DNA of 64,000 bases from Actinokineospora baliensis. GTDB lineage: Bacteria > Actinomycetota > Actinomycetes > Mycobacteriales > Pseudonocardiaceae. Made by a program: the position numbers and the translations under genes. Of this stretch, positions 1-9,542 are shown piece by piece. Location of the stretch: NCBI RefSeq assembly GCF_016907695.1, contig NZ_JAFBCK010000001.1, positions 992,001-1,056,000 on the forward strand, written 5' to 3'. The stretch's first letter is position 1. The number at the start of each line of letters is the position of its first letter. The notes beneath the pieces are model-generated. The model did not search any database. It was given only the letters and a program-made list of their open reading frames with translations, and was not told the DNA's origin.

Positions 1-645
1 CTTGACCAGCTGGCTGACGCACTCGGCCGGGGCGAGGTAGGCCGGGTACTTGGTCTTGTCCTCCTTCCAGCCGCAGCTCTGCGGGTTCTTGTCGCACAGG
101 GCCATGGCGTACTTGATCGCCAATGTCTTCGTCCCCGGCAGGGAGCTGTTGACGCCGAGCTTGAACGACTGCCGCGCGTTGCCCGCCTCGCAGTCGTCGA
201 CGTAGACGTACCCGTCGCCGTCGAGGGTCCAGCAGTAGCCGGTGTCCTCCTGCTTGAGGTAGAAGCTGGAGAAGTCGCCTGCGAAGGGCACCAGGTGCCA
301 GCGCTGGCTGGACTGGCCGACGCACTCCCACTGGTCGAGGTAGCTGTTGGTGCGCCACACGTCCACGCAGTTGCCGCTGGCCAGGTTGCGGATCCGGAAG
401 GTGAAGTCCGGGTTCTGCTCCAGCTTCCAGAACGCGCGGTCGCCGAGCGCGGAGGAGAACTGCAGGTACGCGTGCGGGTCGCCGGGGTCCTCGATGTCGA
501 GTGCGCCGGGGAAGGCCGCGCTGGTGATCTGCAGGCAGTTGACCGAACCGGGGGACGCGCACCCCGCCGGGAGCGCCTGCGCGGCGCTGACCGACGTGGC
601 CGCCGCTACCAGGGAAAGCACCGCTGTGATCGCCAGCTTCCGCAT
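1..645 (-). CDS. Secreted ricin-type lectin domain protein, partial
   Basis: The gene runs off the left edge; its first 215 codons are present. The protein opens with a Sec signal peptide (MRKLAITAVLSLVAAATSVSA, ending near residue 25). A beta-trefoil-like region follows, with the ricin-B signature Q-x-W in SSQRWHL near residue 112 and a degenerate repeat (ARQSFKLG) near residue 160. Paired cysteines suggest an exported, disulphide-bonded carbohydrate-binding protein. After the lectin part comes a segment with NPQSCGWKED that could begin a second domain, which the window cuts. The ATG at 645 follows a GGGCGG ribosome site. The 128 bases between it and pknG hold its promoter. The lectin call is from motif pattern; the full function is unknown. 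Confidence 0.7.
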   Translation of the reverse strand, partial: MRKLAITAVLSLVAAATSVSAAQALPAGCASPGSVNCLQITSAAFPGALDIEDPGDPHAYLQFSSALGDRAFWKLEQNPDFTFRIRNLASGNCVDVWRTNSYLDQWECVGQSSQRWHLVPFAGDFSSFYLKQEDTGYCWTLDGDGYVYVDDCEAGNARQSFKLGVNSSLPGTKTLAIKYAMALCDKNPQSCGWKEDKTKYPAYLAPAECVSQLVK

Positions 646-773
646 TACCGCCCGCTCTCGGTCGTCCGATGTGGAGACTCCCGATCCTCGAACGGGCGGC
701 GGTGCGGCGACAATCCCCGGGACGGGTCGCTAAACCACCTCTTCTAGCGACACGCCCCGCCTTGCCGGGTGAA

Positions 774-3700
774 TCAGGTGAGGGTTCGCGGCCGGATCGC
801 GTTTGCCTTGTCCACCAAGGCATGCCGCTGCTCCGGCGAACTCGCCAGCCGCGCCAGGGCCCGGTAGCAGCGCTCCAGGCCGAACCGCAGCTCCCGTTCG
901 GACAGTTCGCAGCCCAGGACCGTGCGCTGCGCGTTGGACGGGCTCGCCCCCGGCTTGCCCGCCTTCACCCAGCCGTACGCGGCCTCCAGGACCTCGGCGG
1001 AGAGCCGGGTGCGGCGCTCGGCGTCGAGCGCCAACCGCTCCAACCGCTTGGCCGCGTCGTGCAACTCGTGCTCGACCACGCGCTCCACCTCGTGGCCGCG
1101 CGCCTTCACCTTGATCGCGGCGACCTGGGCGGCGACGTGGTGGCTGGAGGTGTCCGGGACGGCTTCGAGCACCTCGATCGCCCCGGCCCGGCCGCCCTGC
1201 GCCAGGTACACCCTGGCCAGGCCGAACGCGGCGCTCACGAAGGAGTGGTCGGTGCGCCACACCAGCTCGTAGAACCGCGACGCACCGAAGTTGTCGCCCG
1301 CCAGTTCCGCGCTGACCGCCAGGGCCAACTTCGGCGCGATCTCGCCGGGCACCGCGTCGTACACCCGGCTGAACGCCTCGCGCGCCGCCTTCGGGGCGTT
1401 GTTGGCCAGAGCCAGCAGGCCATGGAACCAGTCCGGCCGCCAGTCGGCGGGATTGGTCGACATGCGCCGCGCGGTGTCGAGCTCGGCGGCCGCCGCGCGC
1501 AGATCGCCCTGGTCGAGGCGGGCCTTCACCATGCGCAGGCGGACCTCGATGGAATCGCGCGGGGCGCTGGCGAGCGCGGCGACCAGCTCGGCGGGCTCGG
1601 TCGCGGTGATGCTCGCCAACGCGGCGGCAGCGGGGTCGTCGGTGTCGACCAGCGGCAACGGCAGCACAGTGGCCACCTCGACCGGGTCCGGCACCGGCAG
1701 CGCGTCCGACGCGCCGAAGGTCCTGGTCTCCAGACCGAACACAGTGGACAGTCCAGGCCGCGGTTTCCCGCTGCCCAGCGCCATGACCTCGCGCAGCACC
1801 CCGGTCAACTGGTCGGCCATCTCCTCGGCGGAGGTGAACCGGCGGGCCGGGTCGGTGTGGGTGGCCCGCCGCAGGACCCGGTAGTAGCTGCCGAACAGCT
1901 TGAACAGCGGCTCGACGTCCGGGCCGGGCAGGGTGTGCTTGTAGCGGGTGGTGTAGCCGGCGAACTCGATGGACAGCACGGCCAACGTGCGGCCGACGGT
2001 GTAGATGTCGGAGGCGACCGTGGCGCCCTCCGAGGCCAGCTCCGGCGCGGAGTACCCGGCGGTGAAGAACAGCGGGCTCTCGTAGTCGTCGGTCTTGCGG
2101 ACCGCGCCGAGGTCGATCAGCTTGAGCTGCTCACCAGCCTGGATCACGTTGTCCGGCTTGAGGTCGCAGTAGAGCATGTCGATGCTGTGCAGGTAACCGA
2201 TGGCGGGCAGGATCTCCAGGCCGTAGGCGATCACCTGCCCGATCGGCAGCGGCTCCGCCCGCCCGGTCTGCCGGTGGTGCTCCAGGGCGAGCTGGCGCAG
2301 CGACTGGCCGCCGACGTACTCCATGACGATGTAGCCGACCATCGAGCCGGTCTTGGGGTCCGGGTGCTCGACGAAGTTGTAGATCTTGACGACGTTCGGG
2401 TGCTCGACCTCGGCCAGGAACCGGCGCTCGGCCACCACCGAGGCCATCGAGGTCTCGTCACCGGTGTCGATCATGCCCTTGAGCACGACCCAGCGGTCGC
2501 TGACGTTGTGGTCCTTGGCCAGGTAGATCCAGCCGAGACCGCCGTAGGCGATGCTGCCGAGCACCTCGTACTGGCCGCCGACCAGGTCACCGCGGAAGAG
2601 CCGGGGCCGGAAGTTGAAGTCTTGGCCACAGGTCGGGCAGGTGCCCTCAGCCTCCCCGGCCACCCCGTCGACACCCCGGCCGACCTCGGCGCCGCAGTTG
2701 GAGCAGAACCGCTTGTTCTCCGCGACGACCGGGTTCTCCAGCACCGCGCTCGCCGGGTCCTTCACCGGCACGACCGGCACCTCGACCAGCCCGGCACCCA
2801 GCCTGCCGCGCCCGGAGGCCCGCGACCCGGTCCGCCGACCGGTGCCGGGGAACGGGTGCGAGCCGCTGTCGGTGCGGGTGAGCAGCTCGGTCTTGGGCTG
2901 CTCGTCCTCGTCCTCCGGCTTCGGCGGCACGATGCTCTGCGTGAGCGTCGTCTCCGCCAACACACTGGTCAACGGCGTCTCATCCGGCGGCGCGAACGGA
3001 CTCGGCTCACCCTCCGCCGGGATCGAGTGCCGATCGGTCACGTCGGCGGCACTGGTGTCGGGCACCGGCCGCCGGGGGAACTGTCCGGTGTGGACACCCG
3101 GGGGCACGGGGTGCGGACCGGAGCGCAGACCGGGCGGCACCGGGAGCGGGCCCGACCGCACACCGGGCTGCGGCGGGAAGGGGTGCGGCCCACTGGACTG
3201 GCGACCGTTGGGGGCGAACGGGTGCGGCCCGCTGGACTGCCCGGGAGCAGCGTGCCGCCCGGCCGGACGGCGCTGCGGCCCGGTGCCGGACTGAGCCGGG
3301 TACGGGCCGGGTTGAGGTGGCTGAGACCTCTGCGGCCCACGAGGCCGGGGAGCGGGCTGCGGACGCCACGGCTGCGAGTTCTCCGGCGGCGGCGCCCCTC
3401 TCCCCACCCGGCCACGCTCCAGAGGCGGCACCTGATCGGCGGGGCGTGCGAAACGCTGCGAAACCGACCCGCGCTGCTCCAGGGCGGGCGGCGGAACCTG
3501 CGGCGGGGTTTCCGGCTGGGCGTCGGGCTCGAGCCGCTGCGCCACGGAGTCATGCGGCTGTGGCGTGAACTGAGACCGCGGACTGGGCTCGGCCGGGCTC
3601 GGCGCGGCGGGCGGCACGGGATCTGGGTTCTGCGGCCCAGACTCGTGGCGCTGCGATGTGGACTCCAACTGGGGCGGCACGAGCGGTTGCAGTTGCATGG

Positions 3701-4658
3701 GCCCGTCGTGCGGCGGGGCAGCGGACTGCCCCTCAGCGGAGTGCGACCCGGCACCAGACTGCTGCGCCCCAGCCACCGGCCGCGACACCTCAGCCAATGG
3801 CGCAGGCTCGCCATGCTGCCGCTCGCCAGACTGCGAGCCCGGCTCCGACCGCTGCCCCACCGCCTCCGACGGGACAGGCTCGCGGTGCCCCCCAGCCAGC
3901 GGCGAAGGCTCACCATGCCGCGACACACCAAACTGCGAGCCCGGCTCCGACGGCACGGACTCGTGGTGCGCTGGGGCCAGCTGCTGCGACACCCCAGCCA
4001 ACGGCGACGGCTCACCGTGCCGCCACTCGCCAGACTCCGACTCAGCCTCTTGCCGCGCCGCCGCCGACGGCACAGACGCGTGATGCGCCGACGGCTCGCC
4101 ATGCCACCGGTCGCCAGGCTGCGAACTCGACTCCGACCGCTGCCGCGCAGGCGGGACAGGATCATCGTGCGCCCCAGCAGCCGGCGACGGCTCGCCATGC
4201 TCCGACTCACCAACCTGCGATCCGGGCTCCGCCCCTTGCTGCGCTGCCTCCGGGGGCGCGGGCTCATGGTGCTGCGGCACGTCGGTCTGCGAGCCGGGCT
4301 CCGGGTCCTGCGGCGCAGGCTCGTGATCCTCTGCAGGCGGGACGTCGGCGGACTGGGGGTCGGGTGTCTGTTGTTCAGGCAACGCCGGTGCCGCAGGCGA
4401 CTCGGATCGAGCGGGCTCGGGGTCCTGCGGCACCACGGGCTGCTGCGGTTCAGCAGGTGTCGACTCGGTCAGCGGCACCGGGTCGCCGGTGGCGACCTGC
4501 TCCGCGGGTACCTGCCACACCGCGGTGGGCGGCGGCGACGGCCGCAGGACCTGGGTCGGGGGTGCGGGGTCGTCCAGGGGGGTGGGGTCGCTCGGGGGGT
4601 CGAAGTTCCAGCGGGCCGGTTTCGGGGTCGGCTCACCCGGCGGTGTCCTGTGCGTCAT
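774..4658 (-). CDS. pknG: Ser/Thr protein kinase PknG with giant Pro-rich N-terminus
   Basis: Cytosolic kinase of the PknG family, which in mycobacteria controls 2-oxoglutarate and glutamate metabolism through GarA. The rubredoxin-like module has FCSNCG near residue 651 and CPTCG near 672. The kinase domain spans about 695-960, with glycine loop AYGGLGW, catalytic YCDLKPDN near 831 and IDLGAV in place of DFG; like known PknG it lacks the Arg of HRD. A TPR-like helical domain fills 1010-1290. The first 640 residues are Pro/Gln/Ser/His-rich with repeats and look disordered; mycobacterial PknG totals only about 750 residues. ATG at 4658 is preferred over GTG at 4667 because GGGAG lies 8 bases before the ATG. 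It is the last gene of glnX-glnH-pknG. Confidence 0.93.
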   Translation of the reverse strand: MTHRTPPGEPTPKPARWNFDPPSDPTPLDDPAPPTQVLRPSPPPTAVWQVPAEQVATGDPVPLTESTPAEPQQPVVPQDPEPARSESPAAPALPEQQTPDPQSADVPPAEDHEPAPQDPEPGSQTDVPQHHEPAPPEAAQQGAEPGSQVGESEHGEPSPAAGAHDDPVPPARQRSESSSQPGDRWHGEPSAHHASVPSAAARQEAESESGEWRHGEPSPLAGVSQQLAPAHHESVPSEPGSQFGVSRHGEPSPLAGGHREPVPSEAVGQRSEPGSQSGERQHGEPAPLAEVSRPVAGAQQSGAGSHSAEGQSAAPPHDGPMQLQPLVPPQLESTSQRHESGPQNPDPVPPAAPSPAEPSPRSQFTPQPHDSVAQRLEPDAQPETPPQVPPPALEQRGSVSQRFARPADQVPPLERGRVGRGAPPPENSQPWRPQPAPRPRGPQRSQPPQPGPYPAQSGTGPQRRPAGRHAAPGQSSGPHPFAPNGRQSSGPHPFPPQPGVRSGPLPVPPGLRSGPHPVPPGVHTGQFPRRPVPDTSAADVTDRHSIPAEGEPSPFAPPDETPLTSVLAETTLTQSIVPPKPEDEDEQPKTELLTRTDSGSHPFPGTGRRTGSRASGRGRLGAGLVEVPVVPVKDPASAVLENPVVAENKRFCSNCGAEVGRGVDGVAGEAEGTCPTCGQDFNFRPRLFRGDLVGGQYEVLGSIAYGGLGWIYLAKDHNVSDRWVVLKGMIDTGDETSMASVVAERRFLAEVEHPNVVKIYNFVEHPDPKTGSMVGYIVMEYVGGQSLRQLALEHHRQTGRAEPLPIGQVIAYGLEILPAIGYLHSIDMLYCDLKPDNVIQAGEQLKLIDLGAVRKTDDYESPLFFTAGYSAPELASEGATVASDIYTVGRTLAVLSIEFAGYTTRYKHTLPGPDVEPLFKLFGSYYRVLRRATHTDPARRFTSAEEMADQLTGVLREVMALGSGKPRPGLSTVFGLETRTFGASDALPVPDPVEVATVLPLPLVDTDDPAAAALASITATEPAELVAALASAPRDSIEVRLRMVKARLDQGDLRAAAAELDTARRMSTNPADWRPDWFHGLLALANNAPKAAREAFSRVYDAVPGEIAPKLALAVSAELAGDNFGASRFYELVWRTDHSFVSAAFGLARVYLAQGGRAGAIEVLEAVPDTSSHHVAAQVAAIKVKARGHEVERVVEHELHDAAKRLERLALDAERRTRLSAEVLEAAYGWVKAGKPGASPSNAQRTVLGCELSERELRFGLERCYRALARLASSPEQRHALVDKANAIRPRTLT

Positions 4659-4673
4659 CGGGGGCACTCCCGC

Positions 4674-5663
4674 TCAGTCCCGGTACTTGACCACTGGCGG
4701 CGCGGCGCGCTCGCCTGCCTGCGCCAGCCACTTGTTGTAGCTGGCCACCCAGGAGCCGTTGGTGATCGAGCGCTCCAGCACGCCGTTCACGAACCGCACC
4801 ATGTCCTCGTACTGCTTGGGGATGCCGATGCCGTAGGGCTCCTCGGTGAACCGGGGGCCGACCATCTTCACGTTCGGGTCCTGGGCGACCATCCCGGCCA
4901 GGATGGTGTCGTCCGTGGACACCGCGGCGACCTGGGCCTGCTGCAGCATCACCAGGCAGTCCGACCAGTTGTCGACCGCGACGATCTCCGGCGGTGCGGG
5001 CGATTCGCGCAGCCGGGCGATCGAGGTGGAGCCCTTGGTCGCGCAGACCCGTTTGCCGCCCAGCTGGTCGATGCCGGTGATCTGCGAGGCCCGGTCGACC
5101 AGCACCCGCTGCCCGGCCACGTAGTAGGTGGCGGAGAAGTTGATGTCGACCCAGCGCCCGCAGGTGGCGGTCATGGTCCGGACCACGATGTCGACCTCGC
5201 CGTTCTTGAGCGCGTCGATGCGCTCGGCCGAGGTGATCACCTTGTACTGCACCTTGTTCGGGTCGCCGAAGATGGCGGCGGCGACGTCGCGGACCCGGTC
5301 GATGTCGAAGCCCTCCAGCGCGTTGCTGGTGGGGTTGCGGAACCCGAACAGGAACGTGTTCTGGTCGACGCCCGCGATCAGCCGCCCGCGGTCGAGGATG
5401 GCGCGCATGGTCGACCCGGTGGGCATGTTGCCCGGCTGCGGCAGGTTGTTCGCCGGCCGCAGGCTCGCGGTCGGGTCGCACGGCGGGACCTGGGTGGCCG
5501 CACCGGTCGTGGTGGTCGGGTTCACCTCGACACCGACAGGTTGTGGACGGTCCACACTGGACACGATGGCCAGGTCGACTGGCCTGCCTGCCGACGAGCA
5601 GGCGGTGGCTGCGACGGCGAGCACCAGGGTGAGCAGCACACCCCGCACGGCAGGGCGTCTCAT
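4674..5663 (-). CDS. glnH: GlnH, solute-binding lipoprotein sensing Asp/Glu
   Basis: Extracytoplasmic solute-binding protein of the polar amino-acid family, 329 residues. It has a signal peptide with lipobox VAATACSS, so it should be a membrane-anchored lipoprotein. The SBP_bac_3 fold follows: GRLIAGVDQNTFLFGFRNP, then EGFDIDRVRDVAAAIFG and GEVDIVVRTMTAT. In mycobacteria GlnH binds aspartate or glutamate and signals through GlnX to PknG; the same three-gene order is kept here. Its ATG overlaps the glnX stop as ATGA at 5660-5663, and its stop lies 15 bases before the pknG ATG, so the three genes should be co-translated. The ligand is inferred from context. Confidence 0.9.
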   Translation of the reverse strand: MRRPAVRGVLLTLVLAVAATACSSAGRPVDLAIVSSVDRPQPVGVEVNPTTTTGAATQVPPCDPTASLRPANNLPQPGNMPTGSTMRAILDRGRLIAGVDQNTFLFGFRNPTSNALEGFDIDRVRDVAAAIFGDPNKVQYKVITSAERIDALKNGEVDIVVRTMTATCGRWVDINFSATYYVAGQRVLVDRASQITGIDQLGGKRVCATKGSTSIARLRESPAPPEIVAVDNWSDCLVMLQQAQVAAVSTDDTILAGMVAQDPNVKMVGPRFTEEPYGIGIPKQYEDMVRFVNGVLERSITNGSWVASYNKWLAQAGERAAPPVVKYRD

Positions 5664-6982
5664 CGGTACTCCCGCAAGCGTTCCCGGATGCCGAGGGTGA
5701 TCCCGGCCGCCGCGATGATCGCGAGCACGGCGATCCCGGGCACCAGGCCGGTCAGCGCGTTGCCCGCCTTGGTCGTCTGGGTGAAGAACTCGTCGCGCCC
5801 GGCGTTGAGCGCGGTGATCAGGTTCTTGTCGAGCTTGCCGAACGCGGCGGCGGCGCTGTCGGGCGCGTCGCCGATGGCCACCTTCACCGCCTCCTCGTAC
5901 TGCCCGCCGTCGTCGAGCTCGCGGATCTTGCGGTGCGCGGCCGCCCACTCCTCGGCGTTCTGCACGGCGAGCTGCACCTCCCCGGCCATCGCGTCGCTCG
6001 AGGCGAGGTCCTTGGCCTGGCGCAGCAGGTTCGTGCCGCCGTCGCCGGTGATGGTGGCGGCCAACTGCTGCCACTCCTGCTCGTAGCCGGGGCCGTCGCC
6101 GCGCGCGACCAGGGTCAGCGTCTCGTCCGCACGGCACTTGAGCGAGTTGATCCTGGCCTGGACCAGCACGTCGACCTGCTGCGCGCCGTTGCGCTCGGCG
6201 TCGCCGACGTGGCTGGCGAGCACCAGCATCGCCACCACGCCCCAGATGAGCGCGACCACCACCGCGGCCGTCGCGGCGACCAGTCCGACGTTGAGCAGCC
6301 GGTTGGTCTTGCGGGTGAGGTAGCGCTGGGTGGCGACCAGGGCCACCAGCAGCAGCACGAGCAGCGCGACGGGCTCCCACGGCACCGACCTGGCCGACTC
6401 CTGCTCGCGCTGGAGCCGGTCGTAGTTGATCTCGTACAGCTTCTCCGCGGCGGGCAGCAGCTTCGAGCGCATCAGCCCGGACGCCTCGCGCAGGTACGCC
6501 GCGCCAGCCGGGTAGCCCTGGCGGTTGTTGGCGCGCGCGGTCTCGATCAGCCCCGCGTACACCGGCAACTGCTGCGAGAGCACCTCGACCTGCGCCGCGG
6601 CCAACGGGTCACCGCCGACGTCGGAGGACGCCTTGCCCAGCGCGGTCCCGGCCTGTGAGATGTCGAACTCGTAACGGGTGCGCAAGGACGCGGGCTCGAC
6701 GCCGCCGGAGAGGAACGCGCTCGCCGCGGTCGCGTCGGCGTCCGAGAGGGACCGGAAGATCTGCTGCGCCGCGGTGGCCAGCGGCTCGCGGTGGGCGACG
6801 AGGTCGTCGAGGGTGTCGCGCTTGGCCTGGGCGGTCAGCGCGGCCACGATGCCGGTGATCGCCGTGAGCAGCAACAACGCCACCGCCACGACCGACAACC
6901 GGCCGGGCGTGGTGGTCGCCGACCGGGTCACCCGCCCGAGGGGGGACGGACCGGCAGGCCGCTGTGGCGCGGCCGTCACCAC
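5660..6982 (-). CDS. glnX: GlnX, membrane sensor linking GlnH to PknG
   Basis: Integral membrane protein of about 440 residues with TM segments near 25-45 (LSVVAVALLLLTAITGIVAAL), around 220-240, around 255-285, and at the C-terminus. Two large helical extracytoplasmic regions resemble four-helix sensor domains. It matches the role and position of mycobacterial GlnX (Rv0412c type), which passes the GlnH signal across the membrane. GTG at 6982 follows GGTGG by 6 bases; GTG at 6979 is also possible. The open frame extends upstream to 7126, but that segment is Arg-rich, lacks a ribosome site and probably is not translated. It is the first gene of the operon. Confidence 0.85.
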   Translation of the reverse strand: MVTAAPQRPAGPSPLGRVTRSATTTPGRLSVVAVALLLLTAITGIVAALTAQAKRDTLDDLVAHREPLATAAQQIFRSLSDADATAASAFLSGGVEPASLRTRYEFDISQAGTALGKASSDVGGDPLAAAQVEVLSQQLPVYAGLIETARANNRQGYPAGAAYLREASGLMRSKLLPAAEKLYEINYDRLQREQESARSVPWEPVALLVLLLVALVATQRYLTRKTNRLLNVGLVAATAAVVVALIWGVVAMLVLASHVGDAERNGAQQVDVLVQARINSLKCRADETLTLVARGDGPGYEQEWQQLAATITGDGGTNLLRQAKDLASSDAMAGEVQLAVQNAEEWAAAHRKIRELDDGGQYEEAVKVAIGDAPDSAAAAFGKLDKNLITALNAGRDEFFTQTTKAGNALTGLVPGIAVLAIIAAAGITLGIRERLREYR

Positions 6983-7206
6983 GGGGTACCACCCAACCGC
7001 ACGTCCCGCCGCCTTCCGCTCCGGTCGTCGCTCGGACCTGAACTTAGTGGAGTGGTTTGCCCGCAGCCACCAAGTCCGCCGATGTCGGCGACCGGGGGCG
7101 CCGGGCCCGCGGACACAGCCGGTCACCGACGGGTCCCACTTGTGCGCGGCGTAGTCGCTCGGTTGCTGTCTGGATAGCCGCCCGCCCCGGTGGGACCGTG
7201 GCTGGT

Positions 7207-7431
7207 ATGAACGGCGACACTGAGCACAGCATGAAGCACATCGCGACGTTCTGCGGGCAGTGCAACTGCGGCTGCCCCGAACTGTGGATCGACCCGGACG
7301 CGCCGGAGGAACGCCGCGTGGTGATCACCGACGACTTCGGCCAGCGCATCCAGATGAGCCTCGGCCAACTCAGCGACCTCGTCGACGACGTCAAGAACGG
7401 CGTGCTCGACCAGGTGCTGGTGGGCGGGTAG
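7207..7431 (+). CDS. Cys-rich mini-protein with CxxCxCxC motif
   Basis: A 74-residue cytosolic protein with a compact cysteine cluster CGQCNCGCPE, that is C-x2-C-x-C-x-C, followed by an acidic, well-structured-looking tail (RRVVITDDFGQRIQMSLGQL). Similar short proteins with this cluster occur in other actinomycetes as uncharacterised families; I do not recognise a function. The cluster could bind zinc or another metal, or be modified. An in-frame ATG at 7231 would shorten it and cannot be excluded, since neither start has a strong ribosome site. The next gene, a DUF5134 membrane protein, begins 13 bases downstream, so the two are probably an operon. Confidence 0.7.
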   Translation: MNGDTEHSMKHIATFCGQCNCGCPELWIDPDAPEERRVVITDDFGQRIQMSLGQLSDLVDDVKNGVLDQVLVGG

Positions 7432-7444
7432 GCAGTCGGGCACG

Positions 7445-8029
7445 GTGGCGGCATGGGTCGGCTGGGTGCTCACCGCGGCGTTCCTCGCGATCGCCGGGTA
7501 CAGCGTCGCCCGCCTCTGCGCCGCCGCGCGCTCGGGTTCGCCCGATTACACCGGCGGGCACCGCGCGGTGGACCTCGCGCACGCGGCCACCGCGACGGGT
7601 ATGGCGGTGATGTGCTCGCCGGTCGGCGGGCCGCTGCCAGCCGCGGGGTGGGTGGCAGTGTTCACCCTGGTGACCGGGTGGTTCCTCGGTGCGGCGCTCG
7701 TGCGGGGTGGACGCCAGGCGATCGGGTGGCACGGCCCTGACTGGCAGCACGCGGCCGCCGGGCTGGGCATGCTCTACATGCTGTTGGCGGTCCCCCACAC
7801 GGCGCACTCCATGTCGACGCCGTGGACCGGTCCGCACACCGGGGAGGCCGTGCTGCCCGTGCTGGGGTGGGCGTTCGTCGCCTTCTTCGCGCTCCAGACA
7901 GTCCGTTTCGGACCCCAGGTCGTGCGCGGCGCCCGGGGTTCGGGCCTACTCGCGGACAGCCGCCTCGCCGCCGCCTGCCAACTGGTCATGGCGGCCGGGA
8001 CCGGGTACCTGATCTTCGTGATGCTGTAG
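7445..8029 (+). CDS. DUF5134-family membrane protein
   Basis: A 194-residue protein with five or six predicted TM helices and several conserved histidines, including HRAVDLAHAATATGMAVM and LLAVPHTAHSM. This pattern fits the DUF5134 family, small membrane proteins of unknown function that are often found near copper-handling genes in actinobacteria. Histidines and methionines facing the membrane could hold metal, but that is inference. GTG at 7445 is used. Its 3' end overlaps the convergent MFS gene by 84 bases (7946-8029), so both strands code there. Confidence 0.7.
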   Translation: MAAWVGWVLTAAFLAIAGYSVARLCAAARSGSPDYTGGHRAVDLAHAATATGMAVMCSPVGGPLPAAGWVAVFTLVTGWFLGAALVRGGRQAIGWHGPDWQHAAAGLGMLYMLLAVPHTAHSMSTPWTGPHTGEAVLPVLGWAFVAFFALQTVRFGPQVVRGARGSGLLADSRLAAACQLVMAAGTGYLIFVML

Positions 8030-9133
8030 CCGGGCCAGCCAGGCAGCAGCCAGGCCGAGCACCGCGAGGAGTCCGAAGGCGAGCAGGGGCGCCCCCAGCA
8101 ACCACCCGACGGCGAGCGACACGACCAGCCCACCCGCGTTGCCCGCCAACCACACCAGCGACGTGACCGGCCCCGCCTTGTCCGGGTCCCGCCGCTCCAC
8201 CATCGCCAGCGCGACGGGGAGCGCGGACAGCAACATGAACCCCAGCAGCGGACTGACCACGAACCCGGTCGCCGAGGGGAACAAGCCCAGCGCCAGGCAC
8301 ACGACCGCGATGACCAGCCCCGTCGACTGCAGCACGCGCGGCTCGACCCGCCTCCGCGCGGCCCACGGCGGCACGACCACACAACCACCCACCCCGGCGA
8401 CCAGCATCGCCAGCAACAGCAACCCCGACGTGTCCGCGCCGATCCCCCGCGGTGCCAGCAGCGGCTCAAGCCACGTGGCGAGCGCGACGAAGATCCCCAT
8501 CCCGAGGAAGACCACCGCCGAAAGCCTTACCACCCCCGGCTCCCGCCACACTCCCAACGGCGACACCGCCACCCCCCGCCCGTACCCCGGCGCCACCCCC
8601 ACCGCGACCACCCCCGCAACGGCCGTCACCACCGAGATCCCCGCCCCGATCCCCACCACCACCGGCACATCCCCCGGCACAGCCGTCCCAATCCCAATAG
8701 CCAAAATCATCCCGACGTACGTACCCCCCGCCCCCACCGCAATCCCCAACGGCCGCTCCTCCGGCGCGAGATAAGCAGCCGCCACCCGCGTAATAGCCCC
8801 CGCAAGAACCGGCTGCGCCACCGCCGCCAACCCCTGCCCCGTGAACGCCCCCCAATACGAATCGGCCAATACCCGAACAATCCCACCAGCCGCGATCAAC
8901 AACGCCCCCACCGCGAGCGTTGGCCGCAGAAACCGATCAAGCGCAACCCCAGCGGGCACAGCCAAGGCGACGAACAACAACGGGAACACATTGGCCAACC
9001 ACCCAACAGCCCCCTCCCCCACCCCGAAATACCGGGCCGACTCGGTGGTGATCGCCGCATACCCCAACCAACTCACCTGGGTGGCAACCCCCAACCCCGC
9101 AAACGCCCCCACCACCCACCACCGAGACCTCAT
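7946..9133 (-). CDS. MFS transporter
   Basis: A 395-residue major facilitator superfamily permease with about 12 TM helices. The first helix region (VVGAFAGLGVATQVSWLGYAAI) and the loop after helix 2 (GVALDRFLRP) are typical of the superfamily. The substrate cannot be read from sequence. The C-terminal 25 residues (QHHEDQVPGPGRHDQ) are hydrophilic and come from the stretch that overlaps the DUF5134 gene, so the tail may be a late extension. The 5' half has an unusual strand bias, with runs of C on the plus strand, which merges into the repeat region just upstream of its start. Confidence 0.8.
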   Translation of the reverse strand: MRSRWWVVGAFAGLGVATQVSWLGYAAITTESARYFGVGEGAVGWLANVFPLLFVALAVPAGVALDRFLRPTLAVGALLIAAGGIVRVLADSYWGAFTGQGLAAVAQPVLAGAITRVAAAYLAPEERPLGIAVGAGGTYVGMILAIGIGTAVPGDVPVVVGIGAGISVVTAVAGVVAVGVAPGYGRGVAVSPLGVWREPGVVRLSAVVFLGMGIFVALATWLEPLLAPRGIGADTSGLLLLAMLVAGVGGCVVVPPWAARRRVEPRVLQSTGLVIAVVCLALGLFPSATGFVVSPLLGFMLLSALPVALAMVERRDPDKAGPVTSLVWLAGNAGGLVVSLAVGWLLGAPLLAFGLLAVLGLAAAWLARLQHHEDQVPGPGRHDQLAGGGEAAVRE

Positions 9134-9542
9134 CCCCTCATCCTCATTCCCCTCCCTCCCTTCGTCAACGCCCCCCTTGACCAGCCAAAACCAGCAGCAC
9201 CGCCGTCCGGGAGACCCCGAGCCGACCCACCCAACCCAGCCACCGCTCCCAGAAGCTCCGGTGCCACCCCACCGAGCTTCCCAACCCAGCCCCCCGAGTC
9301 AGCCCCGCCAACTCGACCACCGCTCCCAGAAGCAGGCGCGCCAACCCAACACCCCTACCCCGACCACCCAACCCAGCCACTGGACACTCGGAAGTCGCTG
9401 GCGCCAACCCAGCCCCCGAGCCAGCCCGCCCAACCCAACCCGCCGGGCCAGCCCACCCAGCCCGACCACCGCTCCCCGAAACCGCTGGTGCCACCCCAAC
9501 CCACCGAGCCAACCCACCCAGCCCGACCACCGCTCCCGGAAT

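Noticed and set aside
669..6086. An 1805-codon open frame on the plus strand
   Set aside because: It is the antisense of pknG and glnH. The translation is Arg/Gly/Leu-rich without domains, while the minus strand has clear kinase and binding-protein motifs.
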